This document shows, in pieces, positions 39,054 through 50,733 of a stretch of DNA of 64,000 nucleotides. How positions within the stretch are numbered: the first letter of the stretch is position 1; each line of letters starts with the position of its first letter. The notes under the pieces are model-generated. The model made no database searches, was not told where the DNA came from, and saw only the letters and a list, made by a program, of their open reading frames with translations. Location of the stretch: assembly GCA_020543525.1 (NCBI GenBank), contig JAHYIO010000008.1:930001-994000 (forward strand). The letters are read 5' to 3'. The DNA is from Coriolopsis trogii (Eukaryota; Basidiomycota; Agaricomycetes; Polyporales; Polyporaceae). Made by a program: the position numbers and the translations under genes.

Positions 39054-39079
39054 GAGAGAATCGCTCTTCTCTTGTTGAT

Positions 39080-39165
39080 CCCCGCAGTAGCTGGCGATTC
39101 TGATTTCACAGACTTGCGATTGGACTTGCTTGTCTTGAACGTCAGCGGACGAAGCATATAAGCGA
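39080..39165 (-). pseudogene. Short remnant of a family A first exon
   Basis: On the minus strand a stretch reads Q-V-Q-S-Q-V-C-E-I-R-I-A, matching A1's first-exon Q-V-Q-S-Q-V-R-E-I-G-T-A. No further A exons follow. The rest of 39054-40110 shows no gene. Confidence 0.4.
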
Positions 39166-40049
39166 GCTTGGCTGAATGTATGCGTTCTATACTGAATGAG
39201 CCAGAGAATGATTAGCATAACGGAAAACCCGGTATCCGACTCAACAATTGTATCTTCGAGTGTCTCGACTCTGCAAAGCTCGCAGAGACATGATGACGGG
39301 GCTGCTGTACAAGACAATCCCAGTTCAAGTCGTTGAAATCGCAGGGAGCATAAGAAGACCGAAGTACCCACCTATCGGGCTTACCAGCTGCGATAGAGTT
39401 GAACGAGATGAATTGCGCAAGGGCCGTTGGAACGGTACCGCGTGTGTAGTTACCATTGAGGAGCACTACGCCTGCAGAAAAGAAAGATTGATCGGTCATC
39501 ATGACGACAACGCCAGGACCGTATTCACTCGCTCCCCACCTGATGCTCGTTTTCACTGTTGACGTCATTGGACGGCTGCTTCTCTCCGTGCGGACACTCA
39601 CACTTCACCTTCATTGTTCGGCTTCACGTAGAACCCAGTATCATGGGAAACGTCCTGTTCGCACCTGAGCAATATGGTGTTCTAAAGTGTATGCAAGAGT
39701 GAACATACCGATGTGTTTTCATGCCTGCGTGGATCTTTTGTCGCTCACTGTGCGTGTCAATGATAGACGAGCTGGTCGACAGACGATACAAGTTCATATG
39801 CGGCGACACGAGTGCGGCTGGGCCCAAGAGCAATCTCTGACAGCCTGAAGCATGGCCCGTGGCTGTTCTTCGCCGATGTTGCGGTGGGTAGGAGGAGAGA
39901 GGGCCGGCACCACTGCGGGGGCTACTCACTGTGACGACGCTCTATTGTTAGCGGCGCCTACAGATCCTAACAGCTGCAAATAATACCCCGTACAATATTT
40001 ACGCACTGGCAGCCTCTGGCGCGATCCCGCACTGTCTTGCACCTTCACC

Positions 40050-41940
40050 TTGAGCTCAGCGCGTCCCGTTGATCCCATCTGCAGCAGCCGCCATCAGTGT
40101 CCCACACTCCATGAACGATAACAAGTCACGTACGCGGTTCGCACCCATGCCGAAGCGGTACGCCGCCCTCCGAATGAACCCTGTGGCGACTGTGGCGCAC
40201 TTCAACTACCCGGAAGTGACTGCAGCAGCAGAGAGCATGTCACCAAAGACTTACCTGGTCTACATCGAAGAGGCGAGTAGCAGTTGTATACCAACGGCTG
40301 AGTCTCCACCCGTGCTCGACTGGCGCTGACAATCCAGGTGTCCGATCACCTTCTAGGACATGCCTCTCCCTTTTCCAGACGACCCATGGTTCCCTCGGTA
40401 CGTGAGCGGAGTGGCTCCTTGCATGCCATCCTATGAAGAAGACGAGGGCGCCACAACAGACATGTGCATACCTATTTTCTCGAACACGAATCATCCGACG
40501 AACCGGCCTCCAATCCACTCTACGCCCGAATTCCCGTTCTCAAACTGCTACCACTGGAGCTGGCCGGATAACGTGAGGGTCCGCGTCTTAGCACGGCCGG
40601 AGGGGTGGGCGGAGGACGCAGCACATTGCCTATTGATCCCGACTTGTTTGAAATTGTGGCGGACTACAGCGCAGGACCAGACAAGGGCGCTGCGCAATAT
40701 TGAGAGTCGGAAGAGTTGAAAGGACGTGGCACCAGCGCTGATGTCCGCTGCTCAAGACGGTGAGACGACGATCTCCCCTCCTGAGTTGAAGACAACGCAG
40801 TCACGTGCTATGCGCCGTGAGGCGGTGGTTGGCACGGCACCATCCGATGAGATTGTGCTTCCCGAAGACCCCCCCCCCCCGCGGATGAGGGTAACGACCT
40901 TGGTGATGTCCCGGACGACACATTTTGGACCCCTGTAGCTCCTAATGGCGAGACGCGAGCGGATTGCTGGAAGAGCACAAGGCGCTTCTGTACCGTCGCC
41001 GGAAGCTTCACAGAGCTTGACACTGACCTCTATACACTATAGTTTGGTACGCGCTGCTCAAGCACGGCGCGAGGAGGAGGAAATCATCCTGCACGAGCAA
41101 AATCTGACGAGCTCTAGCTTCTTATATGAAGCCGGCTGTGAATATGATGGAGACGTACCGAGCTGCTTCCGTTACAAGAGTTCGTACATTGTCATTTCTT
41201 GGCCATTGCACACGTTGATGGGAGAGGTCGTCGACAGGTATCCATGTGGGATCCACCATCAGAGGGCTGCGAAGAGGTGTCCACAGCGCTGTGGCGAGGA
41301 TGGCTCGATTCTTCAAAGTCCTATACATTCCGATTTGGCCATAGACCTGATTGTACTAATGTATGCGCTCCTTTCCGGACAAAGCTTGTACCATGAGCAC
41401 ATGCAGATGGCGTTGATATTGGATGACACTCACGAGATGCGATGCCTCCGCCGAACATGAGGTTGTCCGCAAAGCTTGTAAGACACAGCACACCAGCGGA
41501 CATGTGTGCTACCGCTTCAAGATATCACTACTGGTTGCTGCTGACCTTGCTATCGCGGCCTTGCGACGTGTGTGATACTCACGTCGGTGTGGCGAGGGAT
41601 TCAAGACGAGTGTCGGATGGTGACGCACATGTAAGCCTCCGATCTCACTGGGCCGCGCTCACCTACACATAACAATAGCTTCAAATAGCGTACCTCTATA
41701 TCAGGACGTTGCCTGCCTCGCGACCTGTCGTTCTCCTCCCCTAAACCTCTCCCAGCTTATCCTAATATGTGCTCACCTCTCGCGATGTCCCTAACACACA
41801 TGTCTCACATCATTTTACCTCGGATAATCTCAGGTGGCCTTGACCTTGTCTTTCATGCCATCATATGTGGTGACGTGGTGACAGTGCTCGACATTTCGTT
41901 GAGAAGTAGGCAGTGGTGGTGGTAGAGAGTCAGAAGGCGA
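40050..41940. repeat. Left arm of inverted segmental duplication (with 51460-53450)
   Basis: From upstream of psi-A3 to past its 3' end this DNA matches, in opposite orientation, the A6 locus. Examples are the blocks near 41100-41460 and 51857-52240, and the noncoding GTGACGTGGTG and GTAGAGAGTCAGAAGG-like stretches near 41870-41940. Similarity is high in exons and lower in flanks. Limits are estimated by eye. Confidence 0.7.
40111..41458 (+). pseudogene. Family A pseudogene psi-A3 (copy of A6)
   Basis: First exon 40111-40272 (54 codons, R-Y-A-A-L-R-M-N-P-V-A-T-V) and second exon from 40357 are nearly the same as A6, including C-I-P-I-F and F-P-F-S-N-C-Y-H-W-S-W. The frame stops at 40717-40719 (TGA where A6 has Arg). 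After about 40740 the frame resumes but the S-M-D-V-P-D to D-L-W-Y-E-L region is largely deleted. The last-exon homology returns at about 41043-41458 (A-A-Q-A-R-R-E-E-E-E). The first intron begins GC, as in A6 and A7. It has no B partner next to it and is probably non-functional. Confidence 0.8.
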
Positions 41941-43357
41941 CCGAGGGATGACAGTTGCTTTCTCCTGGTACACATAGTACGAGAATGAATAGCTTGGCCC
42001 ACGGGGAGAATGTAGTCGACGACGCAGCGCTCATGGCGACAGCACGCCGAGGGTGATATCTTCGAATGGCATTGTCGTGTGTTGCCAGTGGCTGCGGGTA
42101 GGAAGGAAGGTGTAACGGGCAGGTCACGGAGTGACCGCGTTACGGTTTCCGAGACACCAAGATACCAAGACGGGACTAGTCACCCCTGAGGTTGAGGTTG
42201 AGGAAGGTGTAATAACTAGGGATAAATGGGACGGATAGTCCAACGGTTGCGCGTGGTGCAATTCCCGCGCGTTCCATTTTCCCATGGTTGTTACAGAAGG
42301 GGAGCGCCACCTTCAATATGTATCAAAGTAGTGCAGTACCTGTGACCTTCCCCCCCGAGACGATGAACGGTGAGGTTGAGATCTCCGTACTCGGAGATGT
42401 AGCTCAGAACATGAACGTTTACTTGTAATGGTGCCCCCCTGGCGTATGTAATTGATGAATGAATAGCATGTCTCTGATGTCCTTACTGGTGTGAGATGCG
42501 TCTTTGAATGAGAAGGCTCAGGTATGTTCACAAAACGCGTGCATGCAGCATCCCCCGGCGCAGTGGCAATATTGCAAGGCGCTTGTGCACTGCTAAACGC
42601 CCTTAGGCCAATGTGTCGCCTCTATGAGTCATCCAACCTGCAGAAATCCACCAACCGCTGTTCATCAGGTCAATTTCCGCTTATTGTGCTCCCTGATTTC
42701 CGCTAGTCTACTCAGCACCCCGATTTCCGCTGGTTCAGTGTCTGGCGGTGTAGAGTTCGGTGCCGGATTAAGTAATATGTCCTGGAAGCGCCTGGACTGA
42801 AGACGCTCGTCTTCGCTGCCTTCCGTCCTGTCCACAGTCTGCCTCTCATCCACCCACCACATCATCCAGCTCATAGAACAAGTCAACGGCGATGCAAATT
42901 CTCACCCTGTTTGATACCGTTTGAGTGCTGTCCACAACCTCCAGCGACATCTATCAGTATCTGTCAAAAATCTTAACTGCTTCTGCCCCTTCCTGCGGTG
43001 CTGATCCTCGTGCTTTCAACCATGCTCCAACCCGCCGTATCGTCCCCTGGGATCTCTCCGAATGTACAATGTGGCGCATCTATCTTCCTCATGGGCGCAT
43101 CAGGGTCGACGATGACCACCATCCCATCCCTATGCGTCCTATGGTGCTTCCCGCGATTTATTAAGCATAGCCAAGGCTGAAGGCGCAGATGCTACTGTGG
43201 GCGTCCGGCTGGCGACGTTCTACTAGCTGAATGTAAGTAGAACGCTATCTTTGCGAGGACCAAGGCCGCGTTAATGACAAAGTGTCTGTTATAGTAAGTG
43301 CGAGTCGTGTTCCGCTTCCTCTTCACGATCCCGCTTCCTCTTCTCTCACTAGACGGC
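41941..43357. other. Intergenic, no supported gene
   Basis: A tRNA-like hairpin lies at about 42227-42276 and the motif ATTTCCGCT occurs three times at 42671-42730. Nothing else was recognised. Confidence 0.5.
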
Positions 43358-43826
43358 ATGTCTGATGCGGTCCTACCAAACAACCACGACATGTACGTTC
43401 ATACTTGCCATCTCCTATGCGACGCTTATCTCGTACACTGCCTGGGGTCCATGACACTGCATAGCACCATACTGACCTCGAATCGTCCCGCGCAGATTCG
43501 CAGAAGACTTCCTGCAGGTGATCGCAGGCATTGGATATTTCGTCTCCTTGATGATCACCCTCCTCATCCTCTCCCTGTGCACCATCGTACGCGAGCCCGG
43601 CTACAAGCCCAAGGTGTCGAGCACGCTCCCAAACTCGCCGAGGAGCTCCCTGAGGTCTCCTCCGCGTCACATCGTGGGGACGGCGCCTGGTGCTTACCCC
43701 CATCCGTATCACTATCCGCCACCGATGGTGCAGCAGTTCCCGCAGCGCATGGTCGGCTATGTCACCTCGAACGGGCATCGGATGAGCGTGACGGATGGGA
43801 CGGGATGGACGCGACGTCAGGCGTGA
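43358..43826 (+). CDS. Small single-pass membrane protein with Pro-rich tail
   Basis: Exons 43358-43392 and 43496-43826 give 121 residues. A short N-terminus (M-S-D-A-V-L-P) is followed by one strong hydrophobic helix (about residues 19-42: I-G-Y-F-V-S-L-M-I-T-L-L-I-L-S-L). Then comes a basic, Pro/Tyr-rich tail. Just past the stop, a second frame (about 43800-44250) stays open and is Ser/Gly/Asp-rich with amino acid use resembling a disordered tail, so a missed intron or a frameshift may join them into a longer protein of about 260 residues. No family was recognised. It sits between the psi-A3 and B3 loci and may be unrelated to them. Confidence 0.45.
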
Positions 43827-44502
43827 CCGAGACGGAGAGCGCGTATTCAGGTGCGTACTCGCAGAGCATGTGCTCGCCACGCGGGTCGCCCTCGCTGTAC
43901 GACGACTCGCCTCAGTACACGGCAACGGCGGAAGACGATGCAGGAGCAGGCCCGGACCCGGGCGTCGGGCAGAGAGGGAGCAAGGGTACAGTCCCGGGCA
44001 TCAGCCGTGGGCGGCGCAGGTTGAGCGCGTACAGTGGGCGGAGGATGGATGCGCACCCGGCACAGGACTCGGGTGCTGGAGACGCAGAGTATCTAGGGGA
44101 CGCAAGCGGGGACGCTAATGGAATGCGTACCCCTATACTCGTGCGCACATCCATTCCAGCATCCACGTCCGCTGCCTCATTCGCAGTCGCAGTCACAGCT
44201 CCCGCTGCCTTCCCATGTACACCAGCGTCATCCCCTTACCCAGTCGCACTCTAGTCCCCAGTTGATCCCTCTTGCGTCGTCGAGCCAGGGCATCCCCACG
44301 CCTCCGCACGACCACGCTCCCTCTATCGTCTCCGTCTCTGCCGCAGGCCATGTTGTGTTACGTTCGAAATTGCGAATACATGAAGGTAAGTCCTAGATAT
44401 AGACTTCACTATGTGTATCCAAATCTTATATGAGTCGTAGTTCAGGTAATCGGACAAGAGTAGAGCCTGGGGATGGATGTCACTATCATCGTACGCGAGT
44501 CG

Positions 44503-45621
44503 TCAGTGTGCACTTGTCGGTAAAACCTGGTCAAACAGAGGGACGCCTCCCTGTGATGCCACGATATGGATGTGAACATGAGCACAATGTTTGTTATCAC
44601 ATATGCAATGAAAAACTCACTTGCATGGCCGATGCCTCCGGGGGATAGTCATTTCGCCTCAGGGGAGTTGGCGTGGGTGGCACGTTCTCCTCTTCCTCTA
44701 AAGGACTGAGAGGGACGGACACCGAGACCACCGATGTCGATGAGGTGCAGCTGCGTATACTAATCGTATCGCTATCCGTGGCGCCGCTATAATGCGAAGT
44801 CTGGTTATGATATCAGGTCAGTAACGTCTCACCGGAAGGGAACACATGCTGACTCACAATTGAGGACCTGCGAGAACTCGCGCAGGATTTCAAGGCATTG
44901 AAGCGACTGCGCTGTTGGAGTGTTCAGACAAGCTGACCTCCGATGCCGACGTCGAAGAGAGAGGACTCACCCGGTAGTCACTTTCGAGCGACGCTATAGC
45001 CGGTGCGTTTTCTGAGCATTCTTGAGACCACTTGCTGAGCCGCTCCACCGCAATCTCACGCAACGACTGCATGGCATCGTCCCTCATCTTGAAGACCTGT
45101 CGAGAAGAACCGCTGGAGCTGCGGGCCTTTCTTCTGTCGCCGACCCACAGTCCTAGGAGGGGACGCGTGCTCTTGAATGCATATGCCATCACCCACTGGG
45201 AATCGTTCTCCCACTCCGGTACGGTGTGCAAAGGTTGGGGGAGTCCTTCATGGCCCTTGTTTGGGGATATCGCAACCAGAAATCGCTGATAGACTTCAGG
45301 AAGGGAGTCGTACGGTGTTCCACTCAATGTACCCATCAACATACACTCGAAGTCGTTGCCGGTCCGTTTGACTTTCCCTGCCGAAGTGAGGATACAGGGG
45401 CGACGCTTGCCAACGGGGGAATTAGGTGCGTTAATCTTGCGGAGAGCGTGCTGGCATCTTCGCTGCAAGTCGGCACACTGTGGGTCTTCGACTTGGGAGA
45501 ATAGCAGTTCCACAGGGGTCGAGAGGGTCTCAAAACTCGTGGAGATATGTCCCATCCTATAGCGAGGAAGAGCTGTCGTAGTCGAGAGGCCCGGGGGGCG
45601 CCGTCGGGGTTGAGTGCGCAT
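44503..45621 (-). CDS. Family B protein B3, unknown function (partner of A4)
   Basis: Not recognised. Exons 45621-44971, 44911-44858 and 44800-44621 are firm; a short last exon ending near 44503 is a guess. Core: R-R-P-C-I-L-T-S, F-E-C-M-L-M-G-T-L, then A-I-S-P-N-K-G-H, P-L-H-T-V-P-E-W and Q-W-V-M-A-Y-A-F-K-S-T-R-P-L-L-G-L-W. Exon 3 is 60 codons, as in B2, and holds S-P-L-E-E-E-E-N-V-P-P-T-P-T. The N-terminal CxxC of other B proteins is missing with this start. It is divergent to A4 across 482 bp. The pair B3/A4 mirrors B2/A2 in inverted order, so the unit probably duplicated whole. Confidence 0.72.
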
Positions 45622-46103
45622 CGGACTCTGGTGACAGGAGTCAGGTCGACGGACGGGAACACTGTGGGTAATGACCTAGGGGTGATATATCCTTCGACTC
45701 TAACCAAGGCCAGTGTTCGCAAATTCGGAAGCCACGTGCCTTGAAGGGAAGCCACAACGCAGCTCGACCATCTTGTCAAAGGCACAGGGCGGTCATCTCT
45801 CTAGTTGTTGCCGGGGGCCACAATTGGTTGTCGCGTCATGGCCCAGCCTCCACGCGACGCGGGCACAACCAAACAGAGTCATCCCCATCATCCGATCGTT
45901 GGTCGTTCGTTGTCACACGCTTGACGAATTCCTTTGTCAAGAAACGTTCGGGTGAGTTCTGCTCAGTCATCCTTTGTGCTTGTGGACACAAAGAGCCAAA
46001 CACTACAAGATTATCTGCATCTCCTGCTCCTCCACTCCTCCACCGTTCACCTCCTTCGTTTATATACAAATCCCTGAACTCCTACGGCTCGCTTTCGACC
46101 ACT

Positions 46104-47227
46104 ATGTTGTTCTTTCCTCTCCCTAACTGGTATGGTGTGGCTCAGCTCGACATAGAGGCCACGCTGAGAGATCTCCATCCCGATGTCGAAGCCCTCTCTG
46201 CTGCGCAGAACCTTCGGCCTCTCAAATGTGTCGTCTTCCTGCAGAATGTACGTCTAGTCATACGATGGCTTGTCCATGGCGCATATTTTGGAAGGCTAAC
46301 CTGGATTGTGTTGTCTCCTAGGTTCGCGAACTCCCCTTGCCCAGGAAATCCGACTACAAGTACACCGTCTACGTCGTTGGTCCCGGCCTTCGTCCTGAAA
46401 ATTTAGAGCTGCAGATACCAGCCGATATGTGCATCCCGATCTTTCCCGCCACCTACCATCCCGACGGTGATAGGACCCCACTGACCGCCGTTCCAACATT
46501 CCCCTTCCCAAATTGTTACCACTGGTTTGGGGATGACGCGTCAATTGACGTTCGGATCAAGAAAGGTGTATATGATACCCCGGATGGTCATGTAACCTAC
46601 GCGCTTCCATCAGGCGAGTACGTCCGGATGGAGGTGATCCAGTCGAATGATATCAACAAGGTATGGGACGCAAGCCAGCTCGTGGATTCCGCCGAGGACG
46701 ATATCGAAGAGTCATCGGAGCCCGGCGATGCCGAGTGTCTCTGTGACGACGTCGACGAGGATTCGGATGATGGGCGCAGCGTGTCGGTGTATTCGGAGGA
46801 TGAGGAGATGACCGAGGAGCCTCCCTCCGATATTCTCGGATGGGATTACGATCCAGAGCGAGATGCTGTGCCCGTTGTCGACTTCTGGTTAGATCTTCCT
46901 GCTCATGTTGAAGGCCACGACATTCCGGACCCGATGGCGTTCATCCAAGAATGCAATCGCCTCTCGCAGTACGTTTTCATAGTGGATTGGCATTCGAGCG
47001 AACGCCCTGCTGACGAGCAAAATCAACACAGGATAGTGAGAGACCTGAAGCAAAGGCAATTGACGGCTGAGCATGAAGCACTCCCCGTTCCCGCCGTGAA
47101 TGTTCCAGACAGCCCTGAGACCGAACAGCAGCCTAGAAGACCCCGGGGCTCTGCAATTGTCGCTGAGTTGACTCGCATCGTCGGACGAGTGAAAGGTGTG
47201 GTATTCCAGCTCATCCAGATCTTGTAG
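46104..47227 (+). CDS. Family A protein A4, unknown function (partner of B3)
   Basis: Not recognised. Exons 46104-46247, 46322-46968 and 47032-47227 give 328 residues. It follows A2 block for block: Y-G-V-A-Q-L-D-I-E-A-T-L, K-C-V-V-F-L-Q-N (intron), V-R-E-L-P-L-P-R-K-S, M-C-I-P-I-F-P-A-T-Y-H-P and F-P-F-P-N-C-Y-H-W-F-G-D-D. A strongly acidic middle (E-D-D-I-E-E, D-D-V-D-E-D) follows, then V-P-V-V-D-F-W-L-D-L-P, D-I-P-D-P and I-V-R-D-L-K-Q-R-Q. The second intron (63 nt) is stop-free and a multiple of three. A TTTATATAC box lies about 40 bp before the ATG. No signal peptide or membrane helix. Confidence 0.8.
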
Positions 47228-47467
47228 GGCACTCACGTTCATGCGACCGTCAGGCTTTGCCTGTACCCTCTTCAAGCCCAGAAAGTGATGCGTCCTTCTC
47301 AATCCTTTCAACACTGAGTGTAGCTAGGAATCCCCACGTTGTTTGTATCCTTCAGCTTGAGATAATTCATACTGTCCTACTCGAACACACTCTTTTACCG
47401 TCCATATTCAATCAATTCACATAGGTCTTTGAGCAGGATACTGCGGTCCGCACCCTACCTTGTCTCA

Positions 47468-47640
47468 ACAAGGCAGTCGCAGTACAAATACACCGTATAT
47501 GATATAAATCGTGCGAACCGGCTTGTGTCCTCCCAACATAGAGAGATATCCCACAATGTGCATGTGCGCCCCCGTCCTCCCGAACACGAACCCAGTGCGA
47601 CTCACACGGCAACTCTCGTCCAGGGAGGTGGGATGGCCGT
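47468..47640 (+). pseudogene. Decayed family A fragment
   Basis: Readable as Q-Y-K-Y-T-V-Y-D followed, in another frame, by R-T-G-L-C-P-P-N, T-M-C-M-C-A-P-V-L-P-N-T-N-P. This matches the A4 region Y-K-Y-T-V-Y to C-I-P-I-F-P with a frameshift. It lies 240 bp after A4 in the same direction, a tandem remnant. The rest of 47228-47941 shows no gene. Confidence 0.6.
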
Positions 47641-47941
47641 TAGTCGCTGAGTTACTCACCTATAATACTTGCTTGATGGCCTTCGTGTTCTCTCCTAATC
47701 CCTCGTATCCGGTGTATATATCTCATGCATGGTGGATGCGAGACGTTGCACTTGTTCATTAAGAGACCACGTAGCCGCGTATCGGAAGCCTCCAACTCTG
47801 GCTGATGCTCAAGCTCCCTATTTACAACAAACGAAGCCGACAGGGGGGTCGCCGGGCTACCGACCTCATTCCTGGTTAGTTCTGTGCACAGCAGAGTTCT
47901 GATGGATCGCAGAGCGCACCTATGAACAAATCATTGCTGTT

Positions 47942-49015
47942 TCAAGTACAATCCGGGGTGGATTGAGATATGCTCAAGTCATGATGCACGTTCCAGGAAG
48001 AGACTCCCTTCCACTTTCCTCTCATCTGCGTCTCCATGCCGCTGATATTTTGTACGAGTGTGATGGTGAAAGGCACCTCGAGCGTCCCGTGGGTGACGGT
48101 GGACATTGCGTGTACGGTCTGATGCGGGGCAGCCTTGACAGGGATGCTTGTGGTGTAGGTCTTGGCAAATGACTCCTCGGGACCCAAGTGCCAGGTTCTC
48201 GTGGTAGAGTCGTCGGACGTCCCAATTTTACCCTTGCAGACAAACGGGATAGTGGCTTAATAGCCACAGTACTTCAGAGCACAGCCGGTCAAAAGGCGAG
48301 TGAGCACGTACATTGGATTTCACTGTTAACAGCGAGCTTGATTCCATTTGAGTACTCGAACTTGGATGTGTGCCTTACGCTCTCGTTGAGATTGTACAAC
48401 ATCTCCTGCACGTGGTTGGTGTTGTTCGTAAACGACTGTTCCGCTAGTGTGACCAAGCCGCTCGCGAGTATCCTGCCCGAGGCGACGTCGTACTCAATCC
48501 TCTTCACTACGATATCGTTGAATGCAAACGCAAAAAACTGATCTCCATATACCTCCTCCGCGGGATGGTTGCAGACGTAAGGGTCGCGGTGGGTGCGCGA
48601 GACCCAGACCTTTCGAGTCGCAGGACACAATATACGGAACTTGCCCGCTCTACTGCCCGACCCTCTCTCAAACTGAAACCAGCTGATTGAAGCCACACAT
48701 TTTGGTGTTAGCCATGGTTTATCGTTAGATTGATTCTAGAATCACATACTTGTCATTGTACTTCCCATCTCCGCCAATATGGCCGATACGAGGGTTCGGG
48801 CTGTTGCGAGAGAATAGAACATTGCCACTCGCTTTGCCCTTGATAGCGTAGGTCCCTTGTCGAGAGCCTTTGCCGTGGATAAGCGAAAACAGCTGATCAT
48901 CGTACTTTGGTCCTTGGAAGTGCCCCACTTCTGGGTGCGGCCCTTTCCGCGAGTACAAGACGTACCCCTTCGTATCGACGAGTCGAAAATAAAGACCAGG
49001 AGGAGGAATGTACAT
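47942..49015 (-). CDS. LSL-type pore-forming lectin L1 (beta-trefoil plus aerolysin module)
   Basis: Exons 49015-48750, 48682-48312 and 48255-47942 give 316 residues, almost exactly the length of the Laetiporus sulphureus lectin. The N-terminal half is a beta-trefoil sugar-binding domain with repeated G-x-Y-A-I-x-G-K-A-S-G-x-V-L-F-S-R type segments and ends near W-V-S-R-T-H. The C-terminal half is a Ser/Thr-rich aerolysin-like module (from D-Q-F-F-A-F-A-F to W-K-G-V-S-S-W). The founding protein is haemolytic; here the natural target (nematodes, insects, microbes) is unknown. No signal peptide, as expected for cytosolic mushroom lectins. Exon 2 is 371 nt, the same as in L3. No break is seen. 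Confidence 0.86.
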
Positions 49016-49714
49016 CTCTCTGGAGAGGAGAGTAATGCGAGTAGGGCCTGTGTAGACTCAAGATAGATGATCGAGGAGCGACAGCTGGCCTCGTGTCACT
49101 TGCTCCGTGGATGTGGTACACGATAGAGATGCGGCGTACCTCGTCTTGTGCCCATGCGTGCGAAGCAGACAGCCACGATCAGGCCATGCGATAACCCACG
49201 TAAGATTGTCAGCTGGCCAGCATAGAGTTACCGAGCAAGTTCCGCCTGTACTGAAAGGAAGCGGGCCTTCGCGAAGTACGCGTACGACGTCCCGGCTTGC
49301 CATACTAGCTAAACAGTTAAGGGACCTCAGCAAAGTATTCCGCAGATGCCTTCTGCCAGAGCCTTCGAGTTACATAGATAGATATGGTTTGAAGACATCA
49401 TGAGACAAGCCGGTTGGTGGAGGGAATGCACGTCTTCAGACTGATTTGTGCCCACTGAGAAAGCGCTCAATCAAGTCCCCGGACCGAGGGGACCGTTCAG
49501 GCAAGCCCTAGCGTTTACCGGCTCGTCTTGACTATCTCACAGATATATGTATAGTTAACGATGTCTGAGCTCAACTTCGCCTGGAGTGTATTGTAACTGG
49601 TCGTGCGAGAAATTCGATGTATTGGATACTACAAAGAATCATCCGTATCGACAGATTAGAGCGTGTGCAGTTTCAACGCGACGCAGATGTCTCCACGCGA
49701 CCAAGAGAAGTCGA

Positions 49715-50733
49715 TACCATAGCGCAAGATCTAGGTGGAGACACCCTTGCATGTTCCCGTCACCTGCGTCTCCGCGCCGCTCCCGTTCCGAACGAGCGTG
49801 GCAGTGAGGCACTTCGAGCGTCCCGCGCTACACGGTGGCTACTGGCCACTGCCTGCACGCTCTGGCCTGGCGGGACCTTGTCGGTGTACGTCTTGGCAAA
49901 CGCCTCCTCGGAACCGAAGGGCCAGGTCGTGGTGTCAGACCCATCGACGGTGGGTTTGCCTCCGCTGACAAACGGAAGGCCCGCTGGTGTATGAAGAGGC
50001 CATCAGTACAAGTGTCAGGTCTTCGTAGCCAGTCTGGAAACAAGCGAGCAGTAGGCACGTACTCTTGACTTCAGTTGCAGTAGCGAGCTGGACCCCGTTA
50101 TAGGACTCGAACGTGGACGTCTGCGTCACACTTGCGGCGAAGCTGAACGGCAGCTCCTGCACCTTGTCGGCGGTATTCTTCAGCGTCTGGTCCGAGAGCA
50201 TGAACATGCTGCTCTCGACGATCTCGCCCGAGGTGACGTCGTACTCGATCTTCTTCACAACGATGTCGTCCAAGGCGAACGTGAAGAACTGGTGTCTAAA
50301 CACATCCTTTGCTGGATGGTTCCATAGTCGTCATGACGCAAGACCCAGACCGACTGGTTCGCGAGACATAAGATACGGAACTTGCCCGCGTATGTGCCCG
50401 ACCCTTCTGGGATGGAACCAATTATGAGATACGCAAATCATGATTAGCAATTTGGAGGGCAAACATATAGACGTGATCACGTACCTGTCGTCGTCCTTCC
50501 CGTCACCTTCGATGTGACCGACAAGGGGGTCCGAGTTGTTGCGAGAGAAAAGGACTTTAGCGCGTGCCCTTGCGAGAGCCTGAGCCATAGATAAGCAAGA
50601 ACAGTTGGTCCTCGTACTTTGGTCCTTTGAAGTGCCACATCTCCGGGTCCTCCCCATATCCGTTGCGCGAGTATAGAACATACTCGTTCAGGTCGACGAG
50701 GCGGAAGTATAAACCGGTCGGAGGAATACACAT
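49715..50733 (-). pseudogene. Pore-forming lectin pseudogene psi-L2
   Basis: Starts at 50733 with a first exon very close to L4 at 63799. A deletion of about 28 bp after the K-G-T codons (near 50560) shifts the frame and gives an immediate stop. The second exon (about 50420-50050) has at least two further frameshifts. The last exon (about 49983-49715) has frame loss and a stop in place of the W of the conserved final motif. It lies directly upstream of L1 in the same orientation, but its nearest relative is L4. It cannot make a full lectin. Confidence 0.85.

Noticed and set aside
42227..42276. tRNA-like sequence
   Set aside because: A 7-bp acceptor-like stem (TGGGACG/CGTTCCA) and a D-arm-like piece exist, but there is no anticodon arm and the T-arm pairs poorly. 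At best a tRNA relic.
42671..42730. Three ATTTCCGCT repeats as a possible CRISPR-like or protein-binding array
   Set aside because: Only nine bases, uneven spacing, eukaryotic context.
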